A DNA stretch of 64,000 bases from Hymenopus coronatus (GCA_030762935.1 CM060882.1:23193001-23257000), one strand, 5' to 3'; positions 35,615-47,619 are shown, counted from the stretch's first letter. A program made the numbers and translations. Notes: generated from the sequence alone by a model not told the origin.

Positions 35615-36830
35615 ATATAATCAGTCCAATCAGTAATGTAGCATGCTTAAAATCGTTGCGAATGCTGATGATAGAAAGACCTGTCATTGTAAAGAAGGGG
35701 TAAGTTATATAGGAACAAACCTGTTAAATTTTGTGAGTGGGTTAAATGTCTGCATCATATTTTAAAATAATAACATAAAGAAAATATGAGATCTGTTTTT
35801 CTACTCTTAGGTTGAATGTTGTGGTCTATGGCCAATTAGAACATTGACTGCAGCCACGTGCTTGGGGCTACCACTTGCCTTTGTTTTCCTCAGGTGTGTG
35901 TCTTATTTTGGAGGAGTATTGATATGCTACAAGTAACCGTCAACAGATGTAAAATATTACTGAGTTGGGAGACCATGTTGAACAGTAACAACCATCATGT
36001 TTTTTATCTTATGCCTTTTTTCCTGCATCCATGCTACATTCTGACTGCTTACAGCACCATATTTTCATCTAGTGGCAAGGCTTGGAACTAAGTGTTCGTT
36101 TAATTTGTGAACACATTGCTTGCATAGCATATCTAAGAAGCTTCAGGCCCATGACTTCAATTTACTGCTGCAAAGTCATTGAAAATTCAACATAACTTTG
36201 GTCAATATGAAATTGAAGCAATCTTCTCTCATTATTTCAACTGTGTTTGTAATACTTGAGTATATTGCATAATTCACCAGTGCCTAGCGAAAGGGATAAA
36301 GTCCAAAAATTGTATTTTATATATGTTGTGTTATGTATTCAGAATGAAGCCAAGGAAAGTGCAACCTTGATTGTGGAAAGCCTTCAGTACACTGATCTTA
36401 GTGCCAATAAAGTTACTGAAATGTGAAACACTTATTTTTTAATATTGTCTGAAATTGATTACTGAAAAAATAACATTTTTTGGACTTACATCTCCCCCCC
36501 CCCCCACCCTGCCACTGACACTAGTGAAATATGCTCTCAACATGCCTCATAAACTTGGGAGTTGGTTAAAGTAATGTAAGGCTGGATTATATCCCCAGAT
36601 ATGCCCAGAAAGCAAGTCACAAAACCTCATTGGAATTATTTGGGCAGCTTCAGCTTATGACTCCAAACATTGTTGTAATATATGCCTTTTTTTTTTTTTC
36701 TTGTATTGTTGGCACAGGAAGAATTAAATTTTGAAATAATTAAAGTCACAAGTAAACAGAAAACATGAATCAAGAATGTGAAGCTAAAAGTTTGTATTAT
36801 TGATGGAAGCATAAGCCATGCCATGCTTAC
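35615..36830. other. No recognisable gene
   Basis: Contains a good pyrimidine-rich acceptor-like site (TTTGTTTTCCTCAG, 35893) followed by a 60-codon open frame in phase 0 that I could not support as an exon, and a C12 run at about 36494. Otherwise featureless. Confidence 0.35.
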
Positions 36831-36839
36831 TCTAGACAT

Positions 36840-37015
36840 GCTGTGGCTTCAAGCTGAGCCAGGTCTGGTGATGTAGAGCCATCAACTTTTCAGGAGCATG
36901 CATCTCTCCCATTACCAGGATGATGAATGACTTCATTGGGTAAAATGGCCTGATGATGAGAGAGATGCAGTTCCCCAAAACATCAATGGCTCTACTTCAC
37001 CTCAGTAAAAATGTT
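36840..37015 (+). mobile_element. Penelope 3'-end remnant with hammerhead-like motif
   Basis: Nested inverted repeats are visible: GTAGAGCCAT/ATGGCTCTAC and GCATCTCTC/GAGAGATGC. Within lies GGCCTGATGATGAG, which contains the hammerhead core word CTGATGA (36950-36956), and later CCAAAACATC where an active motif would have CGAAACGTC. Both changes are G to A. This matches a decayed Penelope terminal repeat; coding sequence is absent. Confidence 0.5.
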
Positions 37016-37335
37016 CCCACTCACTCGTCTAAGCTCAGCAGCAGAAATCCTGTGTAATCTACAGGAACTTGGTGATAACATCTTGCAAGAAATCACAATG
37101 ATTCTTATTGCTAAGCTTAGGCAGTGAGTAAGAACATTTTGGCAAGATGTGCGCCTTTTGATAGCAGAAAGTCAACATTGCGGCATTTATCTTAAGGTAA
37201 GGAAGGTGCTTAGTATGACTCTCTAGCAGCACTTTCCTGGCTACTCTTGATTCTTTCGCTCAGCAAAGAGAGGCCGGGAGAGGGGTTACCTTATAATTTA
37301 ACAAACCTGTACTATCTGCCTCAACCTAATCAATA

Positions 37336-38448
37336 CAAGGGTCACTATTTATATTTGTGCCTAATAATAATTCATCATTGAAAATTGCTTAAGTGTCTCT
37401 TGAAAAATCCTCTTTATGATCAATACACTTTTGCATGCATTTGAACCATTTGTCAATCTGTTTGAGATGCCTCCAAAACATGGCTTTTGAACTCAATGAC
37501 TTCTTCTGCTGACAGAAATGATCCATGTATTTTATTCTTGATGTTCAGGAACAAAAAAAAGTCATTGGGTGCCAAATCAGGACTGTATGGCAGATGAGAC
37601 ATAAGTTAATTTTTTGAGTGTTCAATGGTCTGTTAGACAAGAAGTGTGAGCGTTCGTATTGTCTTGAACAATCTGGCAGCACTTGTTTATTACACTTACT
37701 TCACCAAATCTTCCAGCAACAAATAGCTGTGTACCATTCAGAATTGGCTAATGTTCCTCTAAAGGCACTGTTGCCACATGACCAGTTTTTTCTAAAAAAG
37801 AAACAACAAGAAAAAGAAAAAAAAAAGTAGGTGATTATTTGTTTTGAAGTGCTCAAGTGCAAACAAGTTTTGTTGATTTGGTTCATTTTCAAACACCCAT
37901 ACATTTGACTGCTGTTCAGTTCTGGCTCATATGCATAGATTGACGATTCCTCACCTGTTACAATCTTATATACATCTTTTGAAGCTCCACCATTGTATTG
38001 TTTGCACCAATCGACTTTGGTATCCTTTTGAGATTGTATCAAATTATGTGGGATCCAATGAGAGAAAACATTTTTCATGGGTAAATGATCATGCAATATT
38101 TTATATATGCAGTGGAATTAATGCCTAGGGTTGCATCTATCTCATAGTATGTGGCATAATCTTGCAATATCAGTTTTTGCACAGCATCAGTGTTTTCTGA
38201 CACAACTGGTTTTGGATGACCTTCTTGTCTTGATAATCCACATAAAAAATCATAGTAACAAATCATTTTCGCACAACCATTTTCACAAGTTAATTCCATC
38301 TTTTTGCTGAGACACAATTTTAAAGTTGCTGTAAACAACATAAATAATGCTCTGTTGACAAAATATCTGAATTATGTCAACAGAAACACCAGATGGCACC
38401 TATAGCAGTCAGTGTTGCCAAGGCTCAAAATATAAATATTGGCCTTCG
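37336..38448 (-). mobile_element. mariner transposon, second family, with both ends
   Basis: TA-flanked ends: CAAGGGTCACTATTTATATT on the left and ATATAAATATTGGCCTTCG on the right, inverted. Minus-strand order: VSENTDAVQKLILQDYATYY and EIDATLGINSTAYIKY (N-terminal HTH), HWIPHNLIQSQKDTKVDWCK (WVPHNLT-type box), VTGEESSIYAYEPELNSSQ (first catalytic Asp region, here ExS), then SEWYTAICC. The C-terminal part is decayed in the low-coordinate 350 bp. It belongs to a different mariner subfamily from the 24186 and 54615 copies, judged by the YAYEPE box. Confidence 0.92.
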
Positions 38449-38449
38449 T

Positions 38450-39780
38450 AGCTTCTTTGTTCCACACATTTTTTTAAATTAACTTTATTTTCAATTATTT
38501 TGAAACCACCTATTTGAAAGTGAGATGAGTTATGGGAAAGACATGTTGTAATGTTTAAAATGTTGTAAGTTTAGGTTTATATGATTCAGTGGCGTGCATT
38601 CAGGGGAAAGCAACTGAAGAGTAACAACTGCATTAAGTGTGAGATTTGAACTGGGAATTTTTGTTCAAAGGCTAGCATACTAGTATGACCGAACAACATG
38701 AAGACAGACAATATCCAGATGTATTAATAATATATGTCATTATAATCGCATAGCTATTGAATAATATCTAGATAAATTGTAGCACTTCTCCCAAACATAA
38801 AGATCTAAAACATTACATTACTGACAACGATTATGAGCCAGCTGAAGCAACTTCCCTCTTGTTTCTTCTGAGCAGCGAGAACTTCTTGTACGCGCACTTC
38901 TGAAGGTCAAGGGTCATTATCGTGTTTCACTGCTCCAAAGAAGCAAGCTATGGAGAGGAGTTAATAGACGTAACGTAAAGTATTACTCTAGCTAAACGAA
39001 TTTGAGAAATTCGGTGATCGGCAGCCGAACATGGACTGTCTGTTAGACATCTAAGATGATCTGTACCTATAGCTGCTCCCAGAGATAGCAGAGTAGAAAC
39101 TACACTTGATGGCCAGCTTAAAATGAAATATAAATGATAAAAAAGCAGAAACAGGGTTATCTCTAAAAGGCTTATTAGTGCAGTAAGTTTTCTGAAAACC
39201 AAGAATTGGCCTTTTGAGGACATGGTCAAGCAGCAAATTCTATTAATCAAGGCAGTTGTGTGGAACTGTTGAAATATGGTCCTCTTTTAATGCAAAACTT
39301 GCTTAGAAACCTCTACTGTGTTTAAAGAATGTTATAATTGAATTCAGCATGACATAATACAAGCCGTGGTTTCGACAGTTTTGCCAACTATAAAACATGA
39401 CATTGTGGACATTCCTTTTTTCAACATAATAGAATTACTTGTCAAGTTTGGTAAATACTGTGAGCAGGAAAATCACTGAAGACGTGTGACGTGTTTAGTG
39501 CTATGTTAGAACATCCTCAAGAAATTGATTCATATATCATTTAAGTACCAGTGGAAGATTTCAAATTTATTTTTCTCTTTGAAATTTGTTTTTCTCATAA
39601 AAATATTCAACAAAATATTCTTTTTCGTCGATGTGCTATGTAATATACTTAAAAAATCAATAGAACATCTAAAAAACTTGCCACTCAATAACAGCATTAC
39701 ATAATGACTGAGAAAGGATCTTTTCAATAAACCGTGTCTCAATTAGAAGTCTTCCGAGAGGAAAATATTGAATATAAACT
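38450..39780. other. No firmly assignable feature
   Basis: A tRNA-like word pattern near 38640-38690 on the minus strand may be a worn SINE. Around 38870-39250 the sequence is less AT-rich, and minus-strand frames hint at LINE 3' sequence, but I found no motif. Confidence 0.35.
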
Positions 39781-39784
39781 TCTC

Positions 39785-39948
39785 TACTCTGAAGTATTTG
39801 ATTAACTGTTTGGATGTAAGATTATAAATTATTATTCCTCCACTTTCAACTACCCTTTACATGGAGCATTTTTCAAAAATTTGGTTTACTAAAAAATACC
39901 CTTAACAATTTTAATTAAAATGCTGTATATTAAAGATATACATATACA
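39785..39948 (-). mobile_element. Family A fragment
   Basis: Internal piece only: CTACCCTTTACATGGAGCAT, ACCCTTAACAATTTTAATTA and AATGCTGTATATTAAAGATA, as in other reverse copies. It is joined directly to a SINE. Confidence 0.75.
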
Positions 39949-39949
39949 A

Positions 39950-40185
39950 CTGCCTCTGTGGTTGCGTGGTCAGCGAGCTGACTTCTTACCAGATGTCCTG
40001 GGTTCGATTCCAGGTTGTGGTGGGGAATTTTTGTTTGACCAGAGTTATTCCATATCCCCTACAGAGTCTCGTAGTGAGAATGAATGTGTGCATATTTGAA
40101 GAAAAGACCATTATTAAAATCCCAATGTTAAAGATCCTACAGTCAATGAATTGTTTCTAAAGTAAAGCTCCCGATATGTTAATAG
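39950..40185 (+). repeat. tRNA-derived SINE, younger copy
   Basis: The tRNA-like head has CCTCTGTGGTTGCGTGG and a clear box B, GGGTTCGATTCC. The body contains GGAATTTTTGTTTGACCAG and TAGTGAGAATGAATG and ends in A-rich sequence. Same family as 64-225. The full-length box B suggests recent activity. Confidence 0.85.
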
Positions 40186-40661
40186 ATGTTAAAGGGAGCC
40201 ATATAAATAAATAATTAAAAAGACTGGTAAAGAAATAAAATCATGAATGAACTTAAACTACCAATCACTAATTCAACGCTTCTGTGTAAGTACAATTCCT
40301 GGGCATACATTTTCAGTAGAAGTTTGTTTTCAGTACTGAAGAGAATCAAAAGCTGCTCGGAATTCTACTGCAGAAGAAACTAAGAGCAAGACTCTAATTT
40401 TGTAATCATTTCAACTGAAGCTTGCTTACCGAAAAAAGTACGGAGAAGGAACAGTCCAAAAGAAACAGAAAATTAATAAATTTGCTTCTCAGGAAAGAAG
40501 GATGGATTTTCAAATCTTTTGATCTTACAGAGGTGATTACCAAAGTATCAAAAGTAAATTTAAATCCAAAAATTAGCTATTTTGTGTTGAATTTTATTAA
40601 ATGTTGTGTAAGCATTTCAGTAACTATTCTTCCAATGTAAACCTTGCCAGTTGCAATTTTA

Positions 40662-40786
40662 TTTTACACACACACACACACCTTAGGACACTTTTATCTC
40701 AATTCATTGAATGCGTGTGACAGACATTTTGTGGTTCACCAACTGGCAGTAACAATCTTTTGACCCTGAAGTGGAATCGTCCCAAT
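40662..40786. mobile_element. Block D copy 2, left part
   Basis: A (CA)n tract followed by sequence matching 15573-15653 (GTGTGACAGACATTTTGTGG, AATCGTCCCAAT). It continues after the LINE at 44895. Confidence 0.88.
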
Positions 40787-40908
40787 TCAATTTTTTATTC
40801 ACCGAGGATATACAATTTGTACATATGGCTTCGTCAAGACTTACAAACTAATTATTACAAGAAATATAAATATACAATATACAGGTGTGACAGAATACAG
40901 TTAAGTAG

Positions 40909-43782
40909 TTAAATATCTAAGTTAAGAAATTCATTTATGCTATAAAATTTGTGTTTTAATAACCATTTATACATTTTGGATTTAAAGAATTTTCCTGGCA
41001 CAGCTTTTAAAGATTTGGGTATCTTATTATATAAAATTATTCCTTTGTGGGATACACTATTGAGAGTTTTATTAAGTCGATGACACTGTAGATGTATTGC
41101 TTCAGCTGTTCGGGTATTATGGGCATGATAATCCTTGTTTCTCTTAAAACATTGCACATTATTATGAATGAAGGAGACTGTTTCTAGGATATATATTATA
41201 TATATACATGGTAGAGGGAGTATGTTAAGCTCTTCAAAGATAGGTTTACTTGGAGCATGGGGTGGTTCCTGATTCATTATTCATAATATTTTCTTTTGTA
41301 TTTTAAATACTATATTTGATTGGGTAGAGTTCCCCCAAAAGAGTATTCCAAATGAAATTTTTGAATGTATATATCCAAAATATACCACTCTCATTACCTC
41401 TTTACTACAAACTTTGCTTAACACTCTTATTGCGTAAGTTAAACGATTCAATTTATTACTAAGAATGAGAATGTGATCTTTCCATGTTAATGTGTTGTCA
41501 ATTGTAATACCAAGGAATTTAGTAGAATGTTGGTGACTTATTGGGCTATTTTCTACAAGTATTTGGAATTGATTTGTGAGGTTTGGATACTTTTCAAAAT
41601 TTAAGTAGCTTGATTTATTAACATTTAACAATAATTTATTATAATTTAACCAGTTACACAATTTTGACATTGAGTCATGTATAGTCCGTTGTAGCAAATT
41701 TTGGCAATGACTTTTGAACACAAAGTTTGCATCATCTGCAAAAAGAACAGTATTAACGGGAGTCATGTGTAATGGTAAGTCATTTATACAAATAAGGAAG
41801 AGAACTGGCCCTAATATGGAGCCTTGTGGTGCACCACACTCAGCTATTTGTAAATTTGACCGCATACCATCAATTTCGACTAAATGGGCTCTATTTGTAA
41901 GGTATGATCTAAACCAGTCATTAGCAATTCCTCTGATGCCATAATTTTCAAGCTTATTTAATAAAATGTTGTGGTTTACTGTGTCGAATGCCTTAGATAG
42001 ATCGACAAACAACCCTAAGGCATGTTCATTCTTGTCTTTTGCATTAAATATTTCTTCTAAAAAGGAGAAAATAGCCATATTTATTGACTTACCCTTTTGA
42101 AACCCAAACTGTGATTCAGATATTATATTGTACTTTAATAAAAAGGGTACTAATCTATTGTACATTATTTTTTCGAGTATTTTAGCAAACACACAGAGTA
42201 AAGAAATGGGTCTATAATTTTCAACACAGGTTTTATTACCTTTCTTATAAATGGGCACAATTTTAGCAATTTTGAAAACATCCGGAAAGCAGCCGGTAGT
42301 AAGGGATATATTGCAGATATCTGATAATGGTTTGAGTAAATAAGTTCCACATTCCTTTACGAGAGCATCAGGTATATCATCATATCCACTACATTTTTTA
42401 TTTTTTAGACTATTAATAGTTTGTTCTATTTCTTCTTGGAAATAAATAAAGTGAGGCATAATTATTTATAATCTGTGGTGAGGTTATATTATCAGATAGT
42501 GGAGGCATGGTTTTAGTTAAATTCTTAGCCACTACTGCAAAGTAATTATTAAATGTGTCAGTGATTGTTTTTTTATTTACTATTGTGTTGTTATTCACAG
42601 TTAATGTTATTTTATCATTTTTTTTGTGTACTATTAGTTTCTTTTTTTACTATGTTCCAAATAGCCTTGCCCTTATTCTGGTGACTATTAATATAATTGT
42701 CATTATATAATTTCTTTGCTGCAATTACAACTTTATATAAAGTGTTACAGTACTTTTTAAAATATTCTTTAAATTTGGGATCCTCTGTCATTTTATTAAC
42801 TTCCCTAAGCATTCTCTTTCTTTTACATGATAAAATAATTCCTTTTGTTAGCCAACTTTTACAATTAGACGAGAAATTAGAGTAGGGTCTCACTTTCTTT
42901 AATGGAAATGCTACGTCCCAATAATGGGAGATTATGTTAAAAAAATCTGCAGCTTTTTTGTTAATGCAATTATTATCTAAAGTATCCCAAGACTCTATAC
43001 TTAAAAGATGCTTAAAATAGTCTATATTTTGCTCATTAAATACCAGCTTGTAAATGGTTTTGTTTTCCTTAGATGAAATTTTATTACTCTTCTCCGGTAG
43101 TTCCGGGCTTACAAATATTGAGTTATGATCAGAGATTCCTGTATTAATGTTATTGATTGTACAATAAGGAAAATTGCAGCAGGCAAATACCTGATCTAAG
43201 CATGTTTTTGAAGAGCTAGCGATATGCGTTGCATTTTGTATTAGTAGCTTGAGGTTATAGGAGTCAGTAACCATGAGTATTTTCATTCTTAGAGGGTAAT
43301 CAAGTAAAAAATCTATATTAAAATCTCCACACAATATTATAGGAAGCTTTGTATTTTGTAAGATACCCAAGTTTGTCTAAGAATGTATCAATATTACCAT
43401 CAGGGGATCTATATATACAGATGACCAGGAATTTAAAATTAGGGTATATGATTTCACATACAACATGTTCAAAATTAATTTCTTTATTTAAATATGATGT
43501 ATGATTAATATTTTTGTATTGCAGATCAGATCTTAGAATAATACCTACACCCCCATTTTTACGATCTAACCTACGGTATGCGTTTACCATGCAATAGTTA
43601 GGAATTGTATACAATGCACATTCATCATCTTTGAGCCAGTGTTCCGTCATACATACTATATCTACATTTGTATATTCCTGGTTTAACATTAGGTCGAGAT
43701 CTATCAATTTATTTTTCATGCATTGTATATTTTGCAGCATAATCTGATTAATGTCATTTGAACAGGAGAGAGGGTATCTCAT
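40909..43782 (-). pseudogene. LINE ORF2: endonuclease plus reverse transcriptase
   Basis: This encodes the copying enzyme of the LINE. The AP-type endonuclease (43782-about 43080) shows QNIQCMKNK, CMTEHWL (catalytic Glu), CIYRSPDG, CGDFNIDF and SDHNSIF. The RT follows: PIYKKGNKTCVENYRPISLL, FGFQKGKS, LFVDLSKAFDTVNHNIL (motif A), CGAPQGSILGPVLFL (motif B), LFADDANF (motif C, catalytic FADD intact) and FLGITIDNTLTW. The C-terminal tail (40909-41277) has FEELNILPLPCIYI. Breaks: frameshifts near 43345, 42610 (T-run) and 42465, and a TGA at 41281, plausibly from a CpG-derived CGA. All catalytic residues seen are intact. It starts about 55 nt after the ORF1 stop. Confidence 0.95.
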
Positions 43783-43836
43783 AACTTGCTGACTGCACTG
43801 AATTTATGTTTACTATTTCATCCACCACTTTAGTTT

Positions 43837-44881
43837 CTAGTTTTCCTGCAAAACTGAAGTTATTACATCAGTGAGTAGATTGCCAAACTTGAAAGAACCT
43901 CTTCGATTCAGGTGGATCCCATCTTTACCAAAATCATCGTCACACAACCAAAAATTGCTGTCTAACATTACGCAGTTTTTTACATCACATAACCAGTTGA
44001 GCTCCCGATTAATTCTCATTGTTCTTCTAATCCCGACATTGCATCTACGCAGGACACCACTTACTATAATTTTCAAATCTGGTACTTGGGATCTGATAGC
44101 ATTGACTAAGTCCATAGTATCACCCATGATTTCTTCCGCACTTACCCTATAACCAATGTTATTTGTGCCAGCATGCAGCAGCACCACCTCAGGTTTGTTT
44201 TCTTTAAGGTTCATGCATTCCATTTTTTCTTGCAGTTCACGTACCTTAATGCCCGGGAAACAATGCACCTTATAACCTTTTTTCATGCACACTTCACCAG
44301 AGAATTTTAATATAGAGTCACCGGCCACAAGCACTTTTTTATCCTTAAATTGCGTGTTTGGCATATTATTGTTTACAGGATCCTTCCTTTTCGCTACCAT
44401 GTCTGTATTTTTCTGTTGATCCAGTACTTCGTATCTGTTGGAGCTGATGAAATTAGCGCCTCGAGGTAGCATAGACATTCGGCGTGAAGCTTTATTTCTA
44501 ACAACTGTAGCATAACTGTCCTGGTCAGTTATCTTTTTTTCTTAAATCTTCATTTTCCTTCTGAAGTATGCGAACTTGTTCCTTGAAATCATCCGCTTCT
44601 TTTTGAGATTTCAGCAAGTCTCTATTTAAGATATTTATTACTAAATGTAGAGATGCTATTGTTTCGGCATCACGTGGTGAATTGGGTGCCGTAGACAGAT
44701 TTTCTTGATGATGATATAATTCGCAATTTACCTTATCGGCTGCGTTGTCCTTATTTCCTCGTGATCCTTTTGTGTTTTTTGATGTGCACAACACTTCATT
44801 TGACTGTATATTATTAAGGTTATTATTATTTGAACTGTTTAAATGCATGGCTCGAGTAGCCATACCTGCCGCCGCCGCCAT
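43837..44881 (-). pseudogene. LINE ORF1 with coiled coil and SGNH esterase-like domain
   Basis: The start is ATG in a good context at 44881 (MAAAAGMATRAMHLNS). Residues ~1-120 are Asn/Ser-rich, then a Lys/Glu coiled-coil segment (KSQKEADDFKEQVRILQKEN). A one-base shift in an A-run near 44532 breaks the frame, after which DQDSYATVVRNKASRR leads into the second part. That part holds VLVAGDSILKF (block I Ser), PGIKVRELQEKM (Gly region), LLHAGTNNIGY (GTN block III) and DDFGKDGIHLNRRGS (DxxH block V), the four conserved blocks of SGNH/GDSL hydrolases. Esterase domains in ORF1 are known from CR1-type LINEs; their role is thought to involve lipid or membrane interaction but is not settled. Stop at 43837. 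Confidence 0.92.
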
Positions 44882-44894
44882 CTTGACAATCTTG

Positions 44895-46253
44895 CAATGT
44901 GACCTCTTGCTGAGAAGAAGGAACATATCATCATCTTGCCAACACTTCTTGTTTAATTCTTTTTTGTAGGAGACTTTTCTCTTAGGAAGACTCCGACCAA
45001 TGACGTCAGTTTCTGAATAATGCTCTAAATCAAGCATTTGTCACCTGTTCCAATGTTCATCTGGAGAGCTTCCTGATTTGAAGTTTTCTTTCAGGATTGT
45101 TTTCACTGCTGCTGATCCAGTATATAGGGCTAATTGAATCTGGCCTTATGTGCAAAGACAATGTTTCCACGATATGTGCTCTGCTTTCACAACATTTTCA
45201 TCCATTGTTGCTATAACCAGTCATCCTGCTCAGTCTTCATCTTCGAGGGAATTCCTCTTCTAACCTCTGCATGCTATCGATAAATAGTGGATTGTAAAGG
45301 GCAAAGATCCCTAAATGCAAGATGTAGCATTCTCTCTCCCCTCAACCAACTTTAAAGTCATAGAAAACCATAGTACCAAAATACTCTTGCTTGAAATCCA
45401 TCCTGGCATATGGCATAGCAACATTTGCTATACATGCACACATGGTGCTGATGATACACATTGTTGAACGCGCCCAGACTTGCACACGTTGCTATCTGAA
45501 CTTAAATCTGAAGTTAGAAAAAGCTACTTTGGCTTACCACAATTCATTGTTGTCCATTCTCAAAACTTTTGGAGTGACCCTCGAATATGTAACAGACAAT
45601 TTGGTGAGCTCATCTGCAATTACTAAGAGAATAATTTTTATTTTACTAAAGATATAGTTTTGGTTATTTCAGTCACATATCTCCCCTTAAATAAGATGGA
45701 TTTATTATCTGTCATTTTTGATTAACTGTCAAAATGAAATAAAACGAAATGGAGTTTTATTTATCGACACTTTTAACTGCTGTGGTTCTCAGTGTCCCAT
45801 TCTATACTGAGCGTGAAAGACAGCTTAATTTTGTTCAAAGACCTCTCTATCAGGCTTGAGGTTCTTTTACATGCCATAAATCTACGACATGGGACCAACG
45901 GCTTTACTTCCCTTCCGAAGGAAGCCATGCTAAAGATGTTTATGCCCCAAAAAATCCATCATCCTCTGCCAGGTTTGCAAGCTCACCCACTTCATTATAA
46001 TGGGTTATTGATGTACTACTGTATTTATTGTTTCTTAATCATTCTACCAATCAAGTCTGACATTCAGACAAAAACACGCGTGAAACAGTTAATCTGATAT
46101 ACCCCTGTCTATCTTTTTCTTTCATATGTACATGTTGAGAGATGTGCTTATTGAACATTTTTTGGAAATGATGCACAGCTCAAAATGAGACATAAATATC
46201 CTAAATGACTTGTTTTGCATACTGGTTTAAGTGTCATAATTTTTCTTCAAATA
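44895..46253. mobile_element. Block D copy 2, right part
   Basis: Collinear with 15651-17023: TGTGACCTCTTGCTGAGAAG, the same mariner N-terminal remnant on the minus strand, the same truncated SINE and the same end (GTGTCATAATTTTTCTTCAA), after which the two copies diverge. Differences are scattered point changes and small indels. The ORF reading across 44881-45037 into this block is fortuitous. Confidence 0.9.
45746..45985 (-). repeat. tRNA-SINE family B, copy 3 (paralogue of copy 2)
   Basis: Same truncation at CCTCTGCCAGGTTTGCAAG as in 16518-16756, so it was duplicated together with block D rather than inserted independently. Confidence 0.85.
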
Positions 46254-46472
46254 TTTCTGCATTTTGAATTTTTGGATCTTACTATTTACTGAAGCCATTA
46301 CACTTTCAACAGCAGCTGACACTGTAAGTAACCACCAAGAAAGCTGCTCCTGCTGTGTGTATATATAGAAACAGTAACATTTAGTTCAACCCAGCTTTTT
46401 TTATTTTTTTACAGGTATGGAAATGTGTCTGGATTAACATTTGAATTAATTTATATTGGTAATTAATTGCAG

Positions 46473-46541
46473 GTACAGGACTTTTTGCCAGCATCCCTGG
46501 TGTATCACAAGACTCTGGCCTCTCTCAAGACAGCGGGCAAG
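46473..46541 (+). CDS. Candidate 69-nt cassette exon, phases 1-1
   Basis: TTAATTGCAG before and GTAGGA after bound 69 nt that fit whole codons, so inclusion or skipping keeps frame. In the phase-1 frame it reads TGLFASIPGVSQDSGLSQDS, then GQ, a Ser/Gly/Gln/Asp linker with a repeated SQDSG. Base composition is about half G+C, unlike its AT-rich flanks. All three frames are open, so frame choice relies on the phase shared with the nearby candidate exons. A second acceptor-like site with a stronger pyrimidine tract lies at 46413 but leads to quick stops. I do not recognise the protein. Confidence 0.45.
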
Positions 46542-46549
46542 GTAGGAAA

Positions 46550-47608
46550 AATTACTTTTATCATAGCGCACTGGTAACTGCATTGCAATTTCCACATGGA
46601 AGCGGCGTTAACTTGGGAGAGAAATCTTTGTTGAAGCCAAATGAAAAACTTGTCATTTTAACAAAATTTCATTTCAGTTAAAGAAAAACTGTAAAATTAC
46701 ATTTGTTTTAAACACTTGTATTTCTTCTATTATCTTTTGCTATTTACATAGTTTCAGCAGTATTTTTGACATTATTTAGTGGGATATTGCATCTCTTTTG
46801 CAGTCCTTATGCAATAAATCTTCAGAAGTTTTAGTGCCTGTTAGCAGTCAGCTTTGATGTTATACCTGTCTGATCTTGTAAAATTAACCTGTCGCTTGCG
46901 GAATTAGTTTGACCCAGATTTAGAAAGGTTTAAAAGTTATGCTAAAATTACTCTTATTCCTCCAATTTATAACTTATACATTCAGAATGTAATTTATCTT
47001 ACCTGAGTTTGTTTTCTTATTGAAAAATAAGTCACTAAGGTTGTAAATGCAAAAACAATTCATGTATAGCTCATGCATTTGTTATTTAAAAGTGACCTTG
47101 ATTCAGAAAATAGCAAGCCTGAATCTATGCTGAACTTTAATGCAGTATGCAGTGAGAATTGCCTGTCCTCAGTACATTTGAGAATAAAATATTGTCATAG
47201 GGATATTACTGTGCTTTTAGATGTGGACTGACATTCCCTCTTATTTCAACATTAAATTAAAAAATTTAAATTTCGTACTTATTATCATTGTATATGAATA
47301 CATGAAAGAAGAGGTCAAGCACAAGAATGGATAGTCTAAAGAGCTTTTCAAAGAAATAATAATAATAATAAAAAAAAAAAACCTACAGGAAAGTGTTCCT
47401 GCTGCCACTAGTGTCTCCATAGCTCATTTCACAGGATTCTGCAATAAAAACAAAATCATGGAGAGGAAGGAGCATCTTTTGGGACTCCTAGAAAAAGCTT
47501 AATGTACTGACAAGATTAGCAGAAATTGATGAAAGATAGGAGAAAGTTAGTCTAATAGAAGAAAGTATTGAAAGTAGTTGAACACAATGGATGGAAAGTA
47601 GTGACAAA
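46550..47608. other. Unique non-coding stretch
   Basis: No repeat family or ORF of note. Best read as intron downstream of the candidate cassette exon. A short (ATA)n/A-run lies near 47358-47382. Confidence 0.45.
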
Positions 47609-47619
47609 AATAACAGTGA

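Larger units (their letters stand above)
40787..44894 (-). mobile_element. CR1/L2-type LINE, near full length, with esterase ORF1
   Basis: A 4.1-kb non-LTR retrotransposon in minus orientation, inserted into block D2. Its ends are exact because D1 preserves the unoccupied site: CCCAAT|GTGACC in D1 becomes CCCAAT, LINE, CAATGTGACC here, a 4-bp CAAT repeat at each side. The 5' end is 13 bp upstream of the ORF1 start codon, so the element is nearly complete or slightly truncated. The 3' end is a short AT-rich tail (GAATAAAAAATTGAATTG) with no long poly-A, as in CR1/L2-like elements. Damage is light: four frameshifts, two near A/T homopolymers, and one in-frame TGA. Confidence 0.95.

Noticed and set aside
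35858..36091. ORF after a strong acceptor-like site
   Set aside because: Entry phase 0 differs from the other candidates and the peptide looks random and Cys/Phe-rich.
38600..38690. tRNA-like pattern on the minus strand
   Set aside because: Only a box B-like word is visible; no fold or SINE body could be followed.
44525..45037. A 170-codon ORF joining LINE ORF1 to sequence upstream
   Set aside because: The first ~50 codons lie in block D and also occur in the empty-site copy; the LINE ORF1 start is the ATG at 44881.
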